In this document: one piece after another, positions 15,397 through 22,913 of the stretch
How the letters are laid out: every line of letters begins with the position of its first letter
Position numbering within the stretch: position 1 is the first letter of the stretch
Assembly (NCBI GenBank): GCA_028819675.1
Contig: JAPPKT010000276.1
Span: forward strand, 1 to 24,932
DNA length: 24,932 nt
Direction: 5' to 3'
DNA from: Caldilineaceae bacterium
Lineage (GTDB): Bacteria; Chloroflexota; Anaerolineae; Caldilineales; Caldilineaceae
Program-made: the position numbers and the translations under genes
The notes under the pieces: generated by a model
The model's input: the letters and a program-made list of their open reading frames with translations, nothing else
Database searches by the model: none
What the model was told of the DNA's origin: nothing

Positions 15397-15418
15397 TTAC
15401 AGAGTTACAGCGGCCTGC
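15397..15418. repeat. Dispersed 22-bp repeat, copy 2
   Basis: Starts TTACAGAGTT and ends GCGGCCTGC, with three mismatches from copy 1, 330 bases apart in direct orientation. This copy is also flanked by AGGCC upstream that pairs with its GGCCT, making a loose dyad. Confidence 0.4.
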
Positions 15419-15892
15419 TACACTTCTCGAAATCCTGTTGGCCAGAGTCCTGGTCTGATTTTGGCTGTTCGCTCTCGGAAATGCAGTGCCGGTTTCGTTC
15501 GCTAAAGTCTTCGTACGCTCAGACTTGACCGTCTCCGCCTAAATGTCAATTTTCTGAGAGTCAGCGTTTGACGATGCCACCATTATATCACGCAAGTTGA
15601 TGTGCTTGGTCGGCCATTTTTGCAAGTTCTATTGGTTTCGCCTATCGCTCATCCGGCGATTATGTCTCAGTGCTATCGCGAGCTCCCACCGTCTTTCAGA
15701 TGTTGCATTTACTGACGCTCAGCTTTTCCGGTCGCGTCAACGGTGTCACAGGACTTTCAGCTCAGAAGCGTTTGCCGAGAGGATTGACCGTGAATTCGGT
15801 CTCAGAGATGGAATCTCGTCAGGGTTTCACATTGGCGGACACACGCACGTGGCTGTCTTCAAGTTGCCAGAGGGTTGCGACCTCCGAAAACC

Positions 15893-15921
15893 TTGCCTCC
15901 GCGGGGGCCTTCACATATAAT
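15893..15921 (+). promoter_or_regulatory. Promoter of the small-protein / PhyH genes
   Basis: -35 TTGCCT (15893-15898, 4/6 match), a 17-base spacer, and a perfect -10 TATAAT (15916-15921). The expected start is near 15928, about 42 bases before the first ATG at 15970. Confidence 0.65.
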
Positions 15922-15969
15922 TTGCGGAAGTAAGAACCACGCCAATTTCCCAACAGGAACTGATCGCAG

Positions 15970-16254
15970 ATGGATGCCCAGACTCAGCCACGCCAGCGAC
16001 TCTTGTATCTGCATGCGCGGACTCCAAGCGTGTTTTCGGAGATACTAGGGTATACACTGATAGAACCGGTCAAGGGATTTCAGGTCGAAATCAGCGGCGG
16101 GGAGTTTGAATGGCCTTACACGACCATACATGACGCCGTTGTTGACGGCTGGCAGATTGTTCAGTTCCCGCACTTGCAGTCCCCCTTTAGCGATACCGAT
16201 CTCGATGTTGTTGGCTATGAGTTCATCTTGCAGAAGATGGAGGTAATTTCATGA
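15970..16254 (+). CDS. Unrecognised 94-residue protein coupled to a PhyH dioxygenase
   Basis: I do not recognise this family. It is a soluble, slightly acidic protein with no membrane segment or signal peptide. The pattern LLYLHARTPSVF, then EISGGEFEWPYTTIHDAVVDGW and VVGYEFILQKM, suggests a small alpha/beta fold with alternating hydrophobic strands. Support for its being real comes from a good promoter 42 bases upstream, AGGA 11 bases before the ATG, and an exact ATGA overlap with the next gene. The PhyH Shine-Dalgarno site lies inside its last codons, so translation is probably coupled. It could be an accessory or regulatory subunit of the dioxygenase. Confidence 0.6.
   Translation: MDAQTQPRQRLLYLHARTPSVFSEILGYTLIEPVKGFQVEISGGEFEWPYTTIHDAVVDGWQIVQFPHLQSPFSDTDLDVVGYEFILQKMEVIS
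16239..16244 (+). promoter_or_regulatory. Shine-Dalgarno site of the PhyH gene
   Basis: GGAGGT, six bases before the ATG at 16251, embedded in the 3' end of the 94-residue gene. It fixes the dioxygenase start and supports translational coupling. Confidence 0.75.
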
Positions 16255-17057
16255 CAGACACCGAATATCTGTTGACTGACGTTGACATGGCGCGCTTTCT
16301 GGTAAACGGCTATCACGTGATCGAATTGGAACTGCCTGCAGGTTTGAATGAGCACATTGTTGAACAGCTCGACGGGCTGACCGCGAACCCTGGCGACGCG
16401 ATAACCGAATCGGTGCCTGAGCTGTGGCAGGTGGTAGAGCATCCGCAAGTGCGAGGCGCGCTTATCAGTCTTCTTGGTGAGGACTATGCTGTAAATTCAC
16501 ACCGGCACTGGCACTGCAAACTGCCCGGTTCGGGCGACATGCAGTGGCACCAGGACGGGACGAACGATCGCGGCACGACGATCGATCGCTTGCTTGGGCT
16601 GTACTATCCACACACAATCACTGCGGAGATGGGCCCTACGGTCATCGTTCCGGGGACGCAGTTCCGCAATGCGCCGACGGATAGAATGGCGACCTATTCC
16701 AATATTCGCGGCCAGGTGCCCTTGACTGTGCCGGCTGGCTCTTTCGCAATCACTCACTACGATCTGTGGCACGGCACGGCCAGCAATCGATCAGGTGTCA
16801 AGCGCCACATGATCAAGTTCCTGTTTAACCGTACGAGCGGGAACAGTGCCCCGTCATGGAACCATGACCCGGAGGCGCTAGAGCGAGAGCGCGATTGGGA
16901 CGCGCGCGACAAAGCGCAGGATGCGGTTAACATACTTTCCTTTGGCAATCCATTGGGGGTCTCACAGAGCGATCACTACAAGGAGCGGATAATCCGCCAT
17001 GCGTGCTGGCAGGAGTTGATGGGGAATCATGAGCAACAAGAGGCACGCCGATTCTAG
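16251..17057 (+). CDS. Phytanoyl-CoA dioxygenase (PhyH) family protein
   Basis: A 268-residue Fe(II)/2-oxoglutarate-dependent oxygenase, cytoplasmic. It would hydroxylate or otherwise oxidise a small substrate while decarboxylating 2-oxoglutarate to succinate. The iron facial triad is visible as H100 and D102 (MQWHQDGTND) and H174 (YDLWHGTASN). R185 after the SGVKR segment is the probable 2-oxoglutarate anchor. The middle part GPTVIVPGTQFRN (128-140) is the usual core strand and turn. The length is normal. It is preceded by and coupled to the 94-residue gene, and a methyltransferase gene follows after 136 bases. Bacterial members act on very varied substrates, so phytanoyl-CoA itself is unlikely. 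Confidence 0.9.
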   Translation: MTDTEYLLTDVDMARFLVNGYHVIELELPAGLNEHIVEQLDGLTANPGDAITESVPELWQVVEHPQVRGALISLLGEDYAVNSHRHWHCKLPGSGDMQWHQDGTNDRGTTIDRLLGLYYPHTITAEMGPTVIVPGTQFRNAPTDRMATYSNIRGQVPLTVPAGSFAITHYDLWHGTASNRSGVKRHMIKFLFNRTSGNSAPSWNHDPEALERERDWDARDKAQDAVNILSFGNPLGVSQSDHYKERIIRHACWQELMGNHEQQEARRF

Positions 17058-17193
17058 AAACTCGGACCAGGTAGCGTAGTTTTGAAGCCAGGTCGGCCTT
17101 TCAACGCACGGAGTTTATTGTCTCGGAGGCGAACCACTCTCGCTTCCTAATATTATTCACTGACCAATTGAGAGATCATGAGAGGTAGCGGAT

Positions 17194-18000
17194 ATGGATG
17201 AGCTTGCCAGTTACAATCGAGAGCGCTGGAATGGATTGGCACGCGCCGGCGTCCTGTACTCGCGGCCCAAATTGGAGTTGGACGAAACCGCAGCGCGAGA
17301 GATGGTGGACGAGGCGGGCTTGCTCGGTGACGTGCAGGATAAACGTATACTGTTGCTTGCAGGCGGGGGAGGACAGCAGTCGGCAGCGTTGGGTCTTCTG
17401 GGGGCAAAGGTAACCGTACTTGATCTGTCCGATGAGCAGTTGGAGAAGGATCGGGTGGCGGCCGAACATTATGGGCACTCGCCCGTTCTCCTGCAGGGCG
17501 ACATGCGGGACCTTTCCCGATTCAGTGAGGACTCTTTCGACATCGTCTACCAGCCTTATTCGATTAACTTTGTGCCCGAGGTCCGCACTGTCTTTTCCGG
17601 GGTGGCGCGGGTTCTAAAGGCGGGCGGTCTGTATCGCGTGCAGTGGCACAATCCGTATACGCAGACCTTCAACCCGGACGACTACGATCCGGTCAGGGGA
17701 TATTCGTCTAATTCGATATACAGGGATGGCGAGGTTGACGTCGTGGCCATATATGGCACCGATACCTGGGGCGTTGAAGGTGAGGATGGCTCCACGATAG
17801 AATTACCGGGCCCCAGGGAGTTTCGGCACACGATGCCGACATTCGTCAACGGCTTGATTGCCAGCGGGTTCGAGATCCTGGAGTTCAGTGAGCACACGAC
17901 CTGGGAGGAAGACCCGGAGCCGGGCTCGTGGGAGCATTACAAGGCGGTCAGCCCGCCGTATCTGGCGTTCTGGACGCGGAGGAGGGGCAACAGCGTCTGA
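17194..18000 (+). CDS. Class I SAM-dependent methyltransferase
   Basis: A 268-residue Rossmann-fold methyltransferase. Motif I is LLLAGGGGQQSAAL (53-66). The acidic ribose-binding residue D77 (VTVLDLSDEQ) ends strand 2. LLQGDMRDL (about 98-106) and the FDIVYQPYSINFVPEV segment (about 114-129) are motifs II-III, and VLKAGGLYRVQWHNP follows. This is the UbiE/small-molecule type rather than a DNA or RNA enzyme, and the C-terminal half with TMPTFVNGLIASGFEILE is the usual cap. AGAGG lies about eight bases before the ATG. It is on the same strand as the PhyH gene 136 bases away, so they may form one unit. The methyl acceptor is unknown. Confidence 0.88.
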   Translation: MDELASYNRERWNGLARAGVLYSRPKLELDETAAREMVDEAGLLGDVQDKRILLLAGGGGQQSAALGLLGAKVTVLDLSDEQLEKDRVAAEHYGHSPVLLQGDMRDLSRFSEDSFDIVYQPYSINFVPEVRTVFSGVARVLKAGGLYRVQWHNPYTQTFNPDDYDPVRGYSSNSIYRDGEVDVVAIYGTDTWGVEGEDGSTIELPGPREFRHTMPTFVNGLIASGFEILEFSEHTTWEEDPEPGSWEHYKAVSPPYLAFWTRRRGNSV

Positions 18001-18031
18001 CGAATCTGCCTAACGAAGCCTGGCGCACCGG

Positions 18032-19375
18032 TCACCAGACGGGAAGTACGAAAGGATCTGCCGTCCTATCAACCTCTTGTTTGAGCATTTGGCGGTGCTC
18101 AGACAGAGTTTTTGCGTAATCCGGCTGGTCGGCCAGGTTGTTCGTCTCGCCAGGGTCGGCTTCCAGGTTAAAGAGCATTTCCGGGCGCTGTCCGTGTGAA
18201 AAGGCGAAATATTTGTAGCGGGCCGTGCGGATCATGCGGCCCTTTTTTGTTTCATCGTCCAAGAACGGCTGTAGCTCTGTCACCAGGTGCGAGCGCCCCG
18301 GCAGTGCCGGATTCTCGATTACCGGGCGAACAGTTTGCCCGTCTATTCCTTCCGGGGCGGCGATGTTTGCGTAGTCGCACAGCGTCGGCAACAGGTCTAC
18401 GCCGGAAACGAGGTGCGTGCGGTCCATGTGATTCTCTGGAACCGCCCCCGGCAGCCTAATTGCCAAAGGCACTCTGACGACTTCCTCCCACAGCATGAGT
18501 TTGGTGACCCATTTGTGGGCAGCCACTCCTTCACCGTGGTCGCTCGTCAGGACGACCAACGTGTCATCGGCGAGACCGCTCTCTTCCAGCGCCGCAAGCA
18601 ACCTACCGATCTGCTCGTCGACCCTTTCGGTCAGGCGGTTGTATACATAGAGGTATCTGCGCCAGTCCATTTCGTCCCAGTCGTGGGTCCAGCTCATCTC
18701 GGGGCCGTACTCGGTGCGGTTACGGCAAAGGCCGACGAATTCCGGCTCGTCCGGGGCTGGCTGGAAGTTGGCGGGGAGCGGAGGCAGTTCGATGTCGGAA
18801 GGGACGTCGACAATATGCCGCCATTCCATCACCCAGTAGCAGATGTCGTGGGGGTTGTGGAGGGAAGCCACGAGCAGGAAAGGGTCATCGGATCCGGAGT
18901 CTTTCGGGCCCTGGCTTTGCAGGAACTCTACGGCATGGTCTGTCCAGATAGGGTCCGTGTCGGTGCCGAGTTGACGGGGTATCCCTACGGGGTATTCGTC
19001 GCAGAGGAACTCGAAGCCCTGACTGCCACCGGCTTCCTCGATACCTTGTTTTGGATTCGGCCCCAGATGAAGCTTGCCGGCGTAGAAGGGTCGGTAACCG
19101 GCCTGGCGAAAGTGTGCGCCCATCGTGGAGATGCCGGGGTTGACCGCAGGCCCGTTGACCTCGACGCCGGTCCGGTGCGGCAGCCGACCGGAGAGCAGGC
19201 TGCCTCGGGATGGACCGCAGACAGGTGAGGCGCAGTAGGAATTCAAAAAGGTCAGCCCACTTCGGACCAAGGAATCCATATGCGGCGTATGCGAGTTGTG
19301 ATTGCCGTGTGCGCTTAGCGCGGCATGCGTCAGCTGGTCTGTAAGTATGACCAGGATATTTGGTCGATCAGACAT
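18032..19375 (-). CDS. Sulfatase
   Basis: A 447-residue alkaline-phosphatase-superfamily sulfatase that hydrolyses a sulfate ester. It opens with the metal-binding NILVILTDQ (6-14, Asp13). The formylglycine signature is CGPSRGSLLSGR, with Cys53 the residue converted by the maturase, followed by the KLHLG region and LTSDHGEGVAAHK carrying further metal ligands. No signal peptide is visible, so it is probably cytoplasmic and acts on imported substrates such as choline sulfate or sulfated sugars. I start at the ATG at 19375 because AGGAA lies about eight bases upstream. The longer frame from 19471 adds 32 residues unlike the family. No formylglycine-generating enzyme or anaerobic maturase is in the window. 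It converges with the methyltransferase gene, leaving 31 bases. Confidence 0.92.
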   Translation of the reverse strand: MSDRPNILVILTDQLTHAALSAHGNHNSHTPHMDSLVRSGLTFLNSYCASPVCGPSRGSLLSGRLPHRTGVEVNGPAVNPGISTMGAHFRQAGYRPFYAGKLHLGPNPKQGIEEAGGSQGFEFLCDEYPVGIPRQLGTDTDPIWTDHAVEFLQSQGPKDSGSDDPFLLVASLHNPHDICYWVMEWRHIVDVPSDIELPPLPANFQPAPDEPEFVGLCRNRTEYGPEMSWTHDWDEMDWRRYLYVYNRLTERVDEQIGRLLAALEESGLADDTLVVLTSDHGEGVAAHKWVTKLMLWEEVVRVPLAIRLPGAVPENHMDRTHLVSGVDLLPTLCDYANIAAPEGIDGQTVRPVIENPALPGRSHLVTELQPFLDDETKKGRMIRTARYKYFAFSHGQRPEMLFNLEADPGETNNLADQPDYAKTLSEHRQMLKQEVDRTADPFVLPVW

Positions 19376-19514
19376 GTGAAATTCCTGATTACAGTTGAGG
19401 CGGGGTTGGAAAGCAGCATCCCTTCCCTTTGTAGATGGGTGATGAACCAGGGCGCTGCTGGATCTGTTCAAACCTTACACGAGTTGAATCATGGTGTGCA
19501 AATCGACTGGACAA

Positions 19515-19557
19515 TTGGCATGTCGACTGCCAGGTCAGGTGGTATTTTACATGCCAA
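19515..19557. promoter_or_regulatory. Long-spaced inverted repeat, candidate operator
   Basis: TTGGCATGT (19515-19523) and ACATGCCAA (19549-19557) are perfect 9-bp arms with 25 bases between them and centres about 34 bp apart (roughly three helical turns). The right arm touches the possible sulfatase -10 element. It could also form an RNA hairpin. Confidence 0.45.
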
Positions 19558-19660
19558 AGCTACTCCTCTAAGCTGAGTTTTCCTGTCTTTTTGCCTCAAA
19601 GCCGCCTTAAGGGGCTCGCAACCGTCTGAGCAGTTCAGGCGAGCCCACCTCAGGGATTCT

Positions 19661-19680
19661 TTGCGCATTTTTGCGCATTG
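19661..19680. repeat. Tandem 10-bp repeat
   Basis: TTGCGCATTT followed directly by TTGCGCATTG, about 82 bases before the aldo/keto reductase start. It is too short to interpret, but lies where an activator or promoter element would be. Confidence 0.35.
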
Positions 19681-19761
19681 GACGAAAATTCGCGGAAGGA
19701 CTAACAGGTCGACTTTTGGCTCAAAATCACAGCAAATGATCTTTCAACAGGAGTCTCCAAA

Positions 19762-20694
19762 ATGCTAACAAAGACATTCGGAAAACTCGGCTGGCCCGTC
19801 TCTGCGGTTGGGTTGGGCGCATGGAATATCGGCAATCAGTGGGGGGATATTGATGACGTTACCGCCTGGTCGACCGTGCGGGCCGCATACGACGCAGGCA
19901 TGACGCTGTTCGATGTTGCCGAATCTTACGGCATCCCAAACGGTCTGTCGGAGATGCGGGTTGGACAGGCGTTAGCCGGCATCCGTCACAACGTGATTCT
20001 GGTCAGCAAGATTGGTAACTGGGCACAACGCACGGGTGGAGAGATTCCCAAGAACAGTGTTGATTCGATCCGGATTTCCGGCCATGCGATCCTGGGGCGG
20101 CTGCGCACCGACTGGGTGGATGTGATACTCTGCCACAAAGGCAATCTTGAGGACCCGACAGTCTACCTGGAAGGGTTTGAGGCCCTGAAGGAGGAGGGGT
20201 GCCTGCGCGTTTACGGAATCTCGACCAACGACCTGAATGTTCTCAAGCGATTCAACCGCGAGGGAACTTGCAGTGTTGTGCAGGTGGACTACTCTCTTCT
20301 CAACCGCGAGCCGGAGAAGGCATTCCTGCCCTACTGCCAGGAGCACGGCATTGCCGTGATGGTAAGAGGTCCCCTGGCTAAAGGCCTGTTGTCTGGCCGC
20401 TATACGAAGGGGGCAGTTTTTACGGATACCGTTCGGGCAAGCTGGAACGAGGGCGGTACGCAGCAGGACCAGTTCGAGGCACGTGCTGTGCAGGTTGGAC
20501 GGCTCAGCGAGGTCGTCTCACCAGGAGAAGAGATGGTACAGGCCGCGATTCGCTATACGTTCAGTCACCCGGCCGTGTCTGTTTCGATTCCCGGTGCAAA
20601 GTCGCCTGTGCAGGCGCAAACGAACGCCGATGCAGGCAGCCGGGCACTCTCCGACGAGGAGACGGACAGTCTGCGGGCGGCGATCGACGTGTAG
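19762..20694 (+). CDS. Aldo/keto reductase
   Basis: A 310-residue (alpha/beta)8 NAD(P)H-dependent reductase. The catalytic tetrad is visible as D51 (TLFDVAESYG), Y56, K83 (LVSKIG) and H125 (VILCHKGN). The C-terminal cofactor region has VSVSIPGAKSPVQAQTN with the adenine-phosphate-contacting segment. The length and layout match sugar-aldehyde or 1-deoxyxylulose-type reductases and L-fucose dehydrogenase-like members. AGGAG (19749-19753) lies eight bases before the ATG. An enolase-superfamily dehydratase follows after 176 bases on the same strand, which fits a role in oxidising or reducing a sugar in the same pathway. The exact substrate is unknown. Confidence 0.92.
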   Translation: MLTKTFGKLGWPVSAVGLGAWNIGNQWGDIDDVTAWSTVRAAYDAGMTLFDVAESYGIPNGLSEMRVGQALAGIRHNVILVSKIGNWAQRTGGEIPKNSVDSIRISGHAILGRLRTDWVDVILCHKGNLEDPTVYLEGFEALKEEGCLRVYGISTNDLNVLKRFNREGTCSVVQVDYSLLNREPEKAFLPYCQEHGIAVMVRGPLAKGLLSGRYTKGAVFTDTVRASWNEGGTQQDQFEARAVQVGRLSEVVSPGEEMVQAAIRYTFSHPAVSVSIPGAKSPVQAQTNADAGSRALSDEETDSLRAAIDV

Positions 20695-20870
20695 CCCAAT
20701 TTGGGGACAGTGAATTCGCCCTTCATGACTTGATGGCGGAGAGAGCTGCCTCTGATTCGCCAAGGCCTGCCAGGAGAAGGTGAAGTCGCTCGTTCCTCAT
20801 AGTGAACGCGGCATTCGAACGATATTCCGCCTTAGCGTTCTGAGCACAAGGGGAAGAACAGGAAGAAACA

Positions 20871-22034
20871 ATGAAAATAACCGACATCAAGACCTATCCC
20901 GCGTGGGTGGGCCAACGCAATCAGATGATCGTCAAGGTTGAGACAGACGAGGGTCTACATGGTTGGGGGGAAGCGGGTTTGTCCGGCCGGGAGCTGGCGG
21001 TTACGGGTGCTGTAAACCACTACCGGGAGTTCCTAATCGGCCGCGATCCGTTGCGTATGGGGGCGTTGTGGCAGGAGATGTACCGGAGCCAGTATTTCGA
21101 AGGCGGCCGCGTTTTGACCGCGGCTATTTCGGCGATTGACATTGCTCTATACGACATTGCGGGCAAGGCGCTCAATGTTCCGGTGTATCAGTTGCTGGGT
21201 GGAAAGCAGCGGGAGTTGGTTCCCTGCTTCGCTTCTACGGGAGGATCGACGAAAGAGGAGTTGATCGAGAATGTCCAGTTGCTGGTGGATTTGGGCTGGC
21301 CCGCCATCCGAGCCGGTCGCAGCGCCGCTCGCGACGAGGGAGAGCCTGACTTTATCTTCGAACCGCGCGAATCTCTGGGCATAACGGCGCAGTGGCTGAC
21401 TGCCGTACGCGAGGCGATCGGGCCGGAGCCTGTGATGGGAATTGACTACCACCATCGCTTGAGTGTGGCCGAGGCGGCGTCCTTCTGCCAGCGCATGCCT
21501 TCGGGTACGCTTGACTTTCTGGAAGAGCCTATCCGTGATGAGACGCCCGAAGCGTACGAGGCGCTGCGCAGCATGACCGACGTCCCCTTTGCCATCGGCG
21601 AAGAGTTTTCCAGCAAGTGGCAGTTCCTGCCTTACATCGAGCGGGGCATTACGCAGTTTGCGCGCATCGACGTATGCAACGTAGGGGGATTGACGGAGGC
21701 GGTCAAGGTGGCGGCGATGGCGGAGGCGCACTACATCGATTTGATGCCCCACAATCCACTTGGCCCGATTTGCAGCGCTGCGACGGTCCACCTTGCGGCC
21801 GCGGTCCCGAACTTTGCCTGGCTTGAGGTGCGAGTTTCACCGACCGAGGAAGGCAGGTTCTATGACGAGGACTGGTTCCCTGAGCAGCCGGAGCTGGACG
21901 GGTACTATTATGTTGTGCCTGACGGTCCCGGTTTAGGAGTAGAGTTCAATGAGGAACGGGCGCAGGCGGAAGGGTTTCGTTTCTGGGAGGCTCCTCATCT
22001 GCGGCGCCGCGATGGCTCTTATACGAACTGGTAA
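20871..22034 (+). CDS. Enolase-superfamily dehydratase (galactonate dehydratase-like)
   Basis: A 387-residue mandelate racemase / muconate lactonizing enzyme family member. Predicted Mg2+ ligands are D192, E218 and E244. The acid/base residues are H194 and H294. Their spacing (26, 26, +2 and 50) is the same as that I recall for E. coli D-galactonate dehydratase (D183, E209, E235, H185, H285), and the LMPHNPLGPI and PGLGVEFNE segments also fit that group. It would therefore remove water from a sugar acid to give a 2-keto-3-deoxy acid. Galactonate itself is a guess, since gluconate, arabinonate or mannonate-type acids are possible. AGGAAG lies about five bases before the ATG. The upstream aldo/keto reductase is a plausible partner. 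Confidence 0.9.
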   Translation: MKITDIKTYPAWVGQRNQMIVKVETDEGLHGWGEAGLSGRELAVTGAVNHYREFLIGRDPLRMGALWQEMYRSQYFEGGRVLTAAISAIDIALYDIAGKALNVPVYQLLGGKQRELVPCFASTGGSTKEELIENVQLLVDLGWPAIRAGRSAARDEGEPDFIFEPRESLGITAQWLTAVREAIGPEPVMGIDYHHRLSVAEAASFCQRMPSGTLDFLEEPIRDETPEAYEALRSMTDVPFAIGEEFSSKWQFLPYIERGITQFARIDVCNVGGLTEAVKVAAMAEAHYIDLMPHNPLGPICSAATVHLAAAVPNFAWLEVRVSPTEEGRFYDEDWFPEQPELDGYYYVVPDGPGLGVEFNEERAQAEGFRFWEAPHLRRRDGSYTNW

Positions 22035-22106
22035 ACTGGCTGGTCAGGCCTAAAGAACAACCATTCTTCCTTGTGTTCGGCCAGGATTCTTCTCAGCTGA
22101 GGGAGA

Positions 22107-22544
22107 GTGGTGGAAAGAACATTTTTTGTGAACATAAAGCAGGCAGTGCCATTTTTGAAAGTCTCGGACATGAAGGCATCGATTCGTTTCTATGTGGACG
22201 GATTGGGTTGCGAAATCACGCAGAAGTGGGAGCCTGATGGGCAGCTGCGCTGGTGCTGGCTGAAGTTGGGAGAGGCGGCGCTGATGTTACAGCAGTTCCC
22301 TACTTCGGGTCACGACTCCTGGTCGCCGTCGGGACAGGTGGGAGAGGGTGTTACGATCGTCTTGATTTGTGAAGACGCGTTGCAGTTCTACGACGAGGTC
22401 ATGGCGCGCGGGCTCGATGCTACACGACCCTTTGTGAGCAACGGCATGTGGCTTACGTCGCTGACCGACCCCGATGGATTCAGGCTCGACTTCGAGAGCG
22501 ATACTGACGTTCCCGAAGGTACGCGATTGGGGGAGGAAGGTTGA
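22107..22544 (+). CDS. VOC superfamily protein (glyoxalase/bleomycin-resistance fold)
   Basis: A small cytoplasmic protein of about 145 residues with the vicinal-oxygen-chelate beta-alpha-beta-beta-beta fold. The pattern PFLKVSDMKASIRFYVDGLG (15-34) is the classic first unit, and LTSLTDPDGFRLDFES near 117-132 is the closing one. The metal-ligand His usual in the first strand of glyoxalase I is not evident, so it may be a binding protein or an isomerase/lyase of another type. The start is uncertain: GAGGGAGA suits the GTG at 22110 best, with GTG codons also at 22107 and 22128. It follows the dehydratase gene by 72 bases and may be in the same transcript. Confidence 0.82.
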   Translation: MVERTFFVNIKQAVPFLKVSDMKASIRFYVDGLGCEITQKWEPDGQLRWCWLKLGEAALMLQQFPTSGHDSWSPSGQVGEGVTIVLICEDALQFYDEVMARGLDATRPFVSNGMWLTSLTDPDGFRLDFESDTDVPEGTRLGEEG

Positions 22545-22597
22545 GGTCTCATCTTCGGATCGGCAACAGTTCCGGCACCGGAATACGCTAAAACGAG

Positions 22598-22855
22598 GTG
22601 GGGCTGTTCTGTGGGCCAAGCGCACCTCTTCCGTTTTCACTCAATGCCGTTTTCCTCACTCTTGGAGGCTGTTGCCTTCTCGGACTGACGGAGGTCTTGA
22701 GGAGGCCGACCACCCACTCTACGATTGTTCGAGACCCCATCGGAATCTTGACAGCAGCGGCTATGTTAGGCGAAAGAGTTGCCCCCGCCATCGCTTGGCG
22801 GGGGCAGTTGGTTGAGCCGGGCCAGGCTCCTGGTGCACAGGTAGTTGGCTTTTGA
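22598..22855 (+). pseudogene. Possible remnant of an EamA/DMT transporter gene
   Basis: One frame reads DPIGILTAAAMLGERVAP, which resembles the last membrane helix and LGE motif of EamA-family transporters. It is preceded by a hydrophobic run (LNAVFLTLGGCCLLGL). Only about 85 codons are open, with no start signal and no further helices, and flanking frames show nothing more. If real, it is a decayed 3' fragment left between two convergent genes. Chance similarity is possible. Confidence 0.25.
22781..22805. terminator. GC-rich hairpin between convergent genes
   Basis: A perfect 10-bp stem, GCCCCCGCCA (22781-22790) with TGGCGGGGGC (22796-22805), around a 5-base TCGCT loop. It lies between the VOC gene (plus) and the SH3-repeat gene (minus). 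U-runs on both sides are poor (AACTCTTT on the minus strand), so it may work as a bidirectional or factor-assisted terminator. Confidence 0.5.
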
Positions 22856-22913
22856 GCTACGCGCCGATGGTGGCGCAAAGGGTATGACCTGCCGGTCATT
22901 GGGACAAGCCGGC

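Larger units (their letters stand above)
14802..15892. other. 1.1-kb region without a convincing gene
   Basis: Open frames here are short, overlap one another and show no family character, codon pattern or ribosome-binding site. It contains two T-tracts (near 14933-14942 and 15327-15334), a block of 10-bp-period repeats, a 22-bp dispersed repeat pair and a short dyad, each listed separately. It could be a regulatory spacer, a decayed insertion or an unrecognised RNA locus. Confidence 0.5.
19376..19761. other. Divergent intergenic region, sulfatase / aldo-keto reductase
   Basis: 386 bases between two divergent starts. It holds a 9-bp-arm inverted repeat (19515-19557) and a tandem TTGCGCATTT/TTGCGCATTG (19661-19680). 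A possible minus-strand -10 TAAAAT lies at 19549-19544 with only a poor -35 partner. No gene is convincing here. Regulatory use for both flanking genes is likely. Confidence 0.5.

Noticed and set aside
15597..15933. Two overlapping plus-strand frames of 107 and 87 codons before the promoter of the 94-residue gene
   Set aside because: They compete in different frames, lack start signals and look like random translation. A weak integrase-like impression did not hold up because no HxLR or catalytic Tyr motif is present.
17994..18041. CGTCTG / CAGACG inverted repeat at the methyltransferase-sulfatase convergence
   Set aside because: Arms are 6 bp with more than 30 bases between them and no T-run, so it is too weak to call a terminator.
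18287..19228. A 313-codon open frame on the plus strand
   Set aside because: Antisense shadow of the sulfatase gene, with no recognisable motif.
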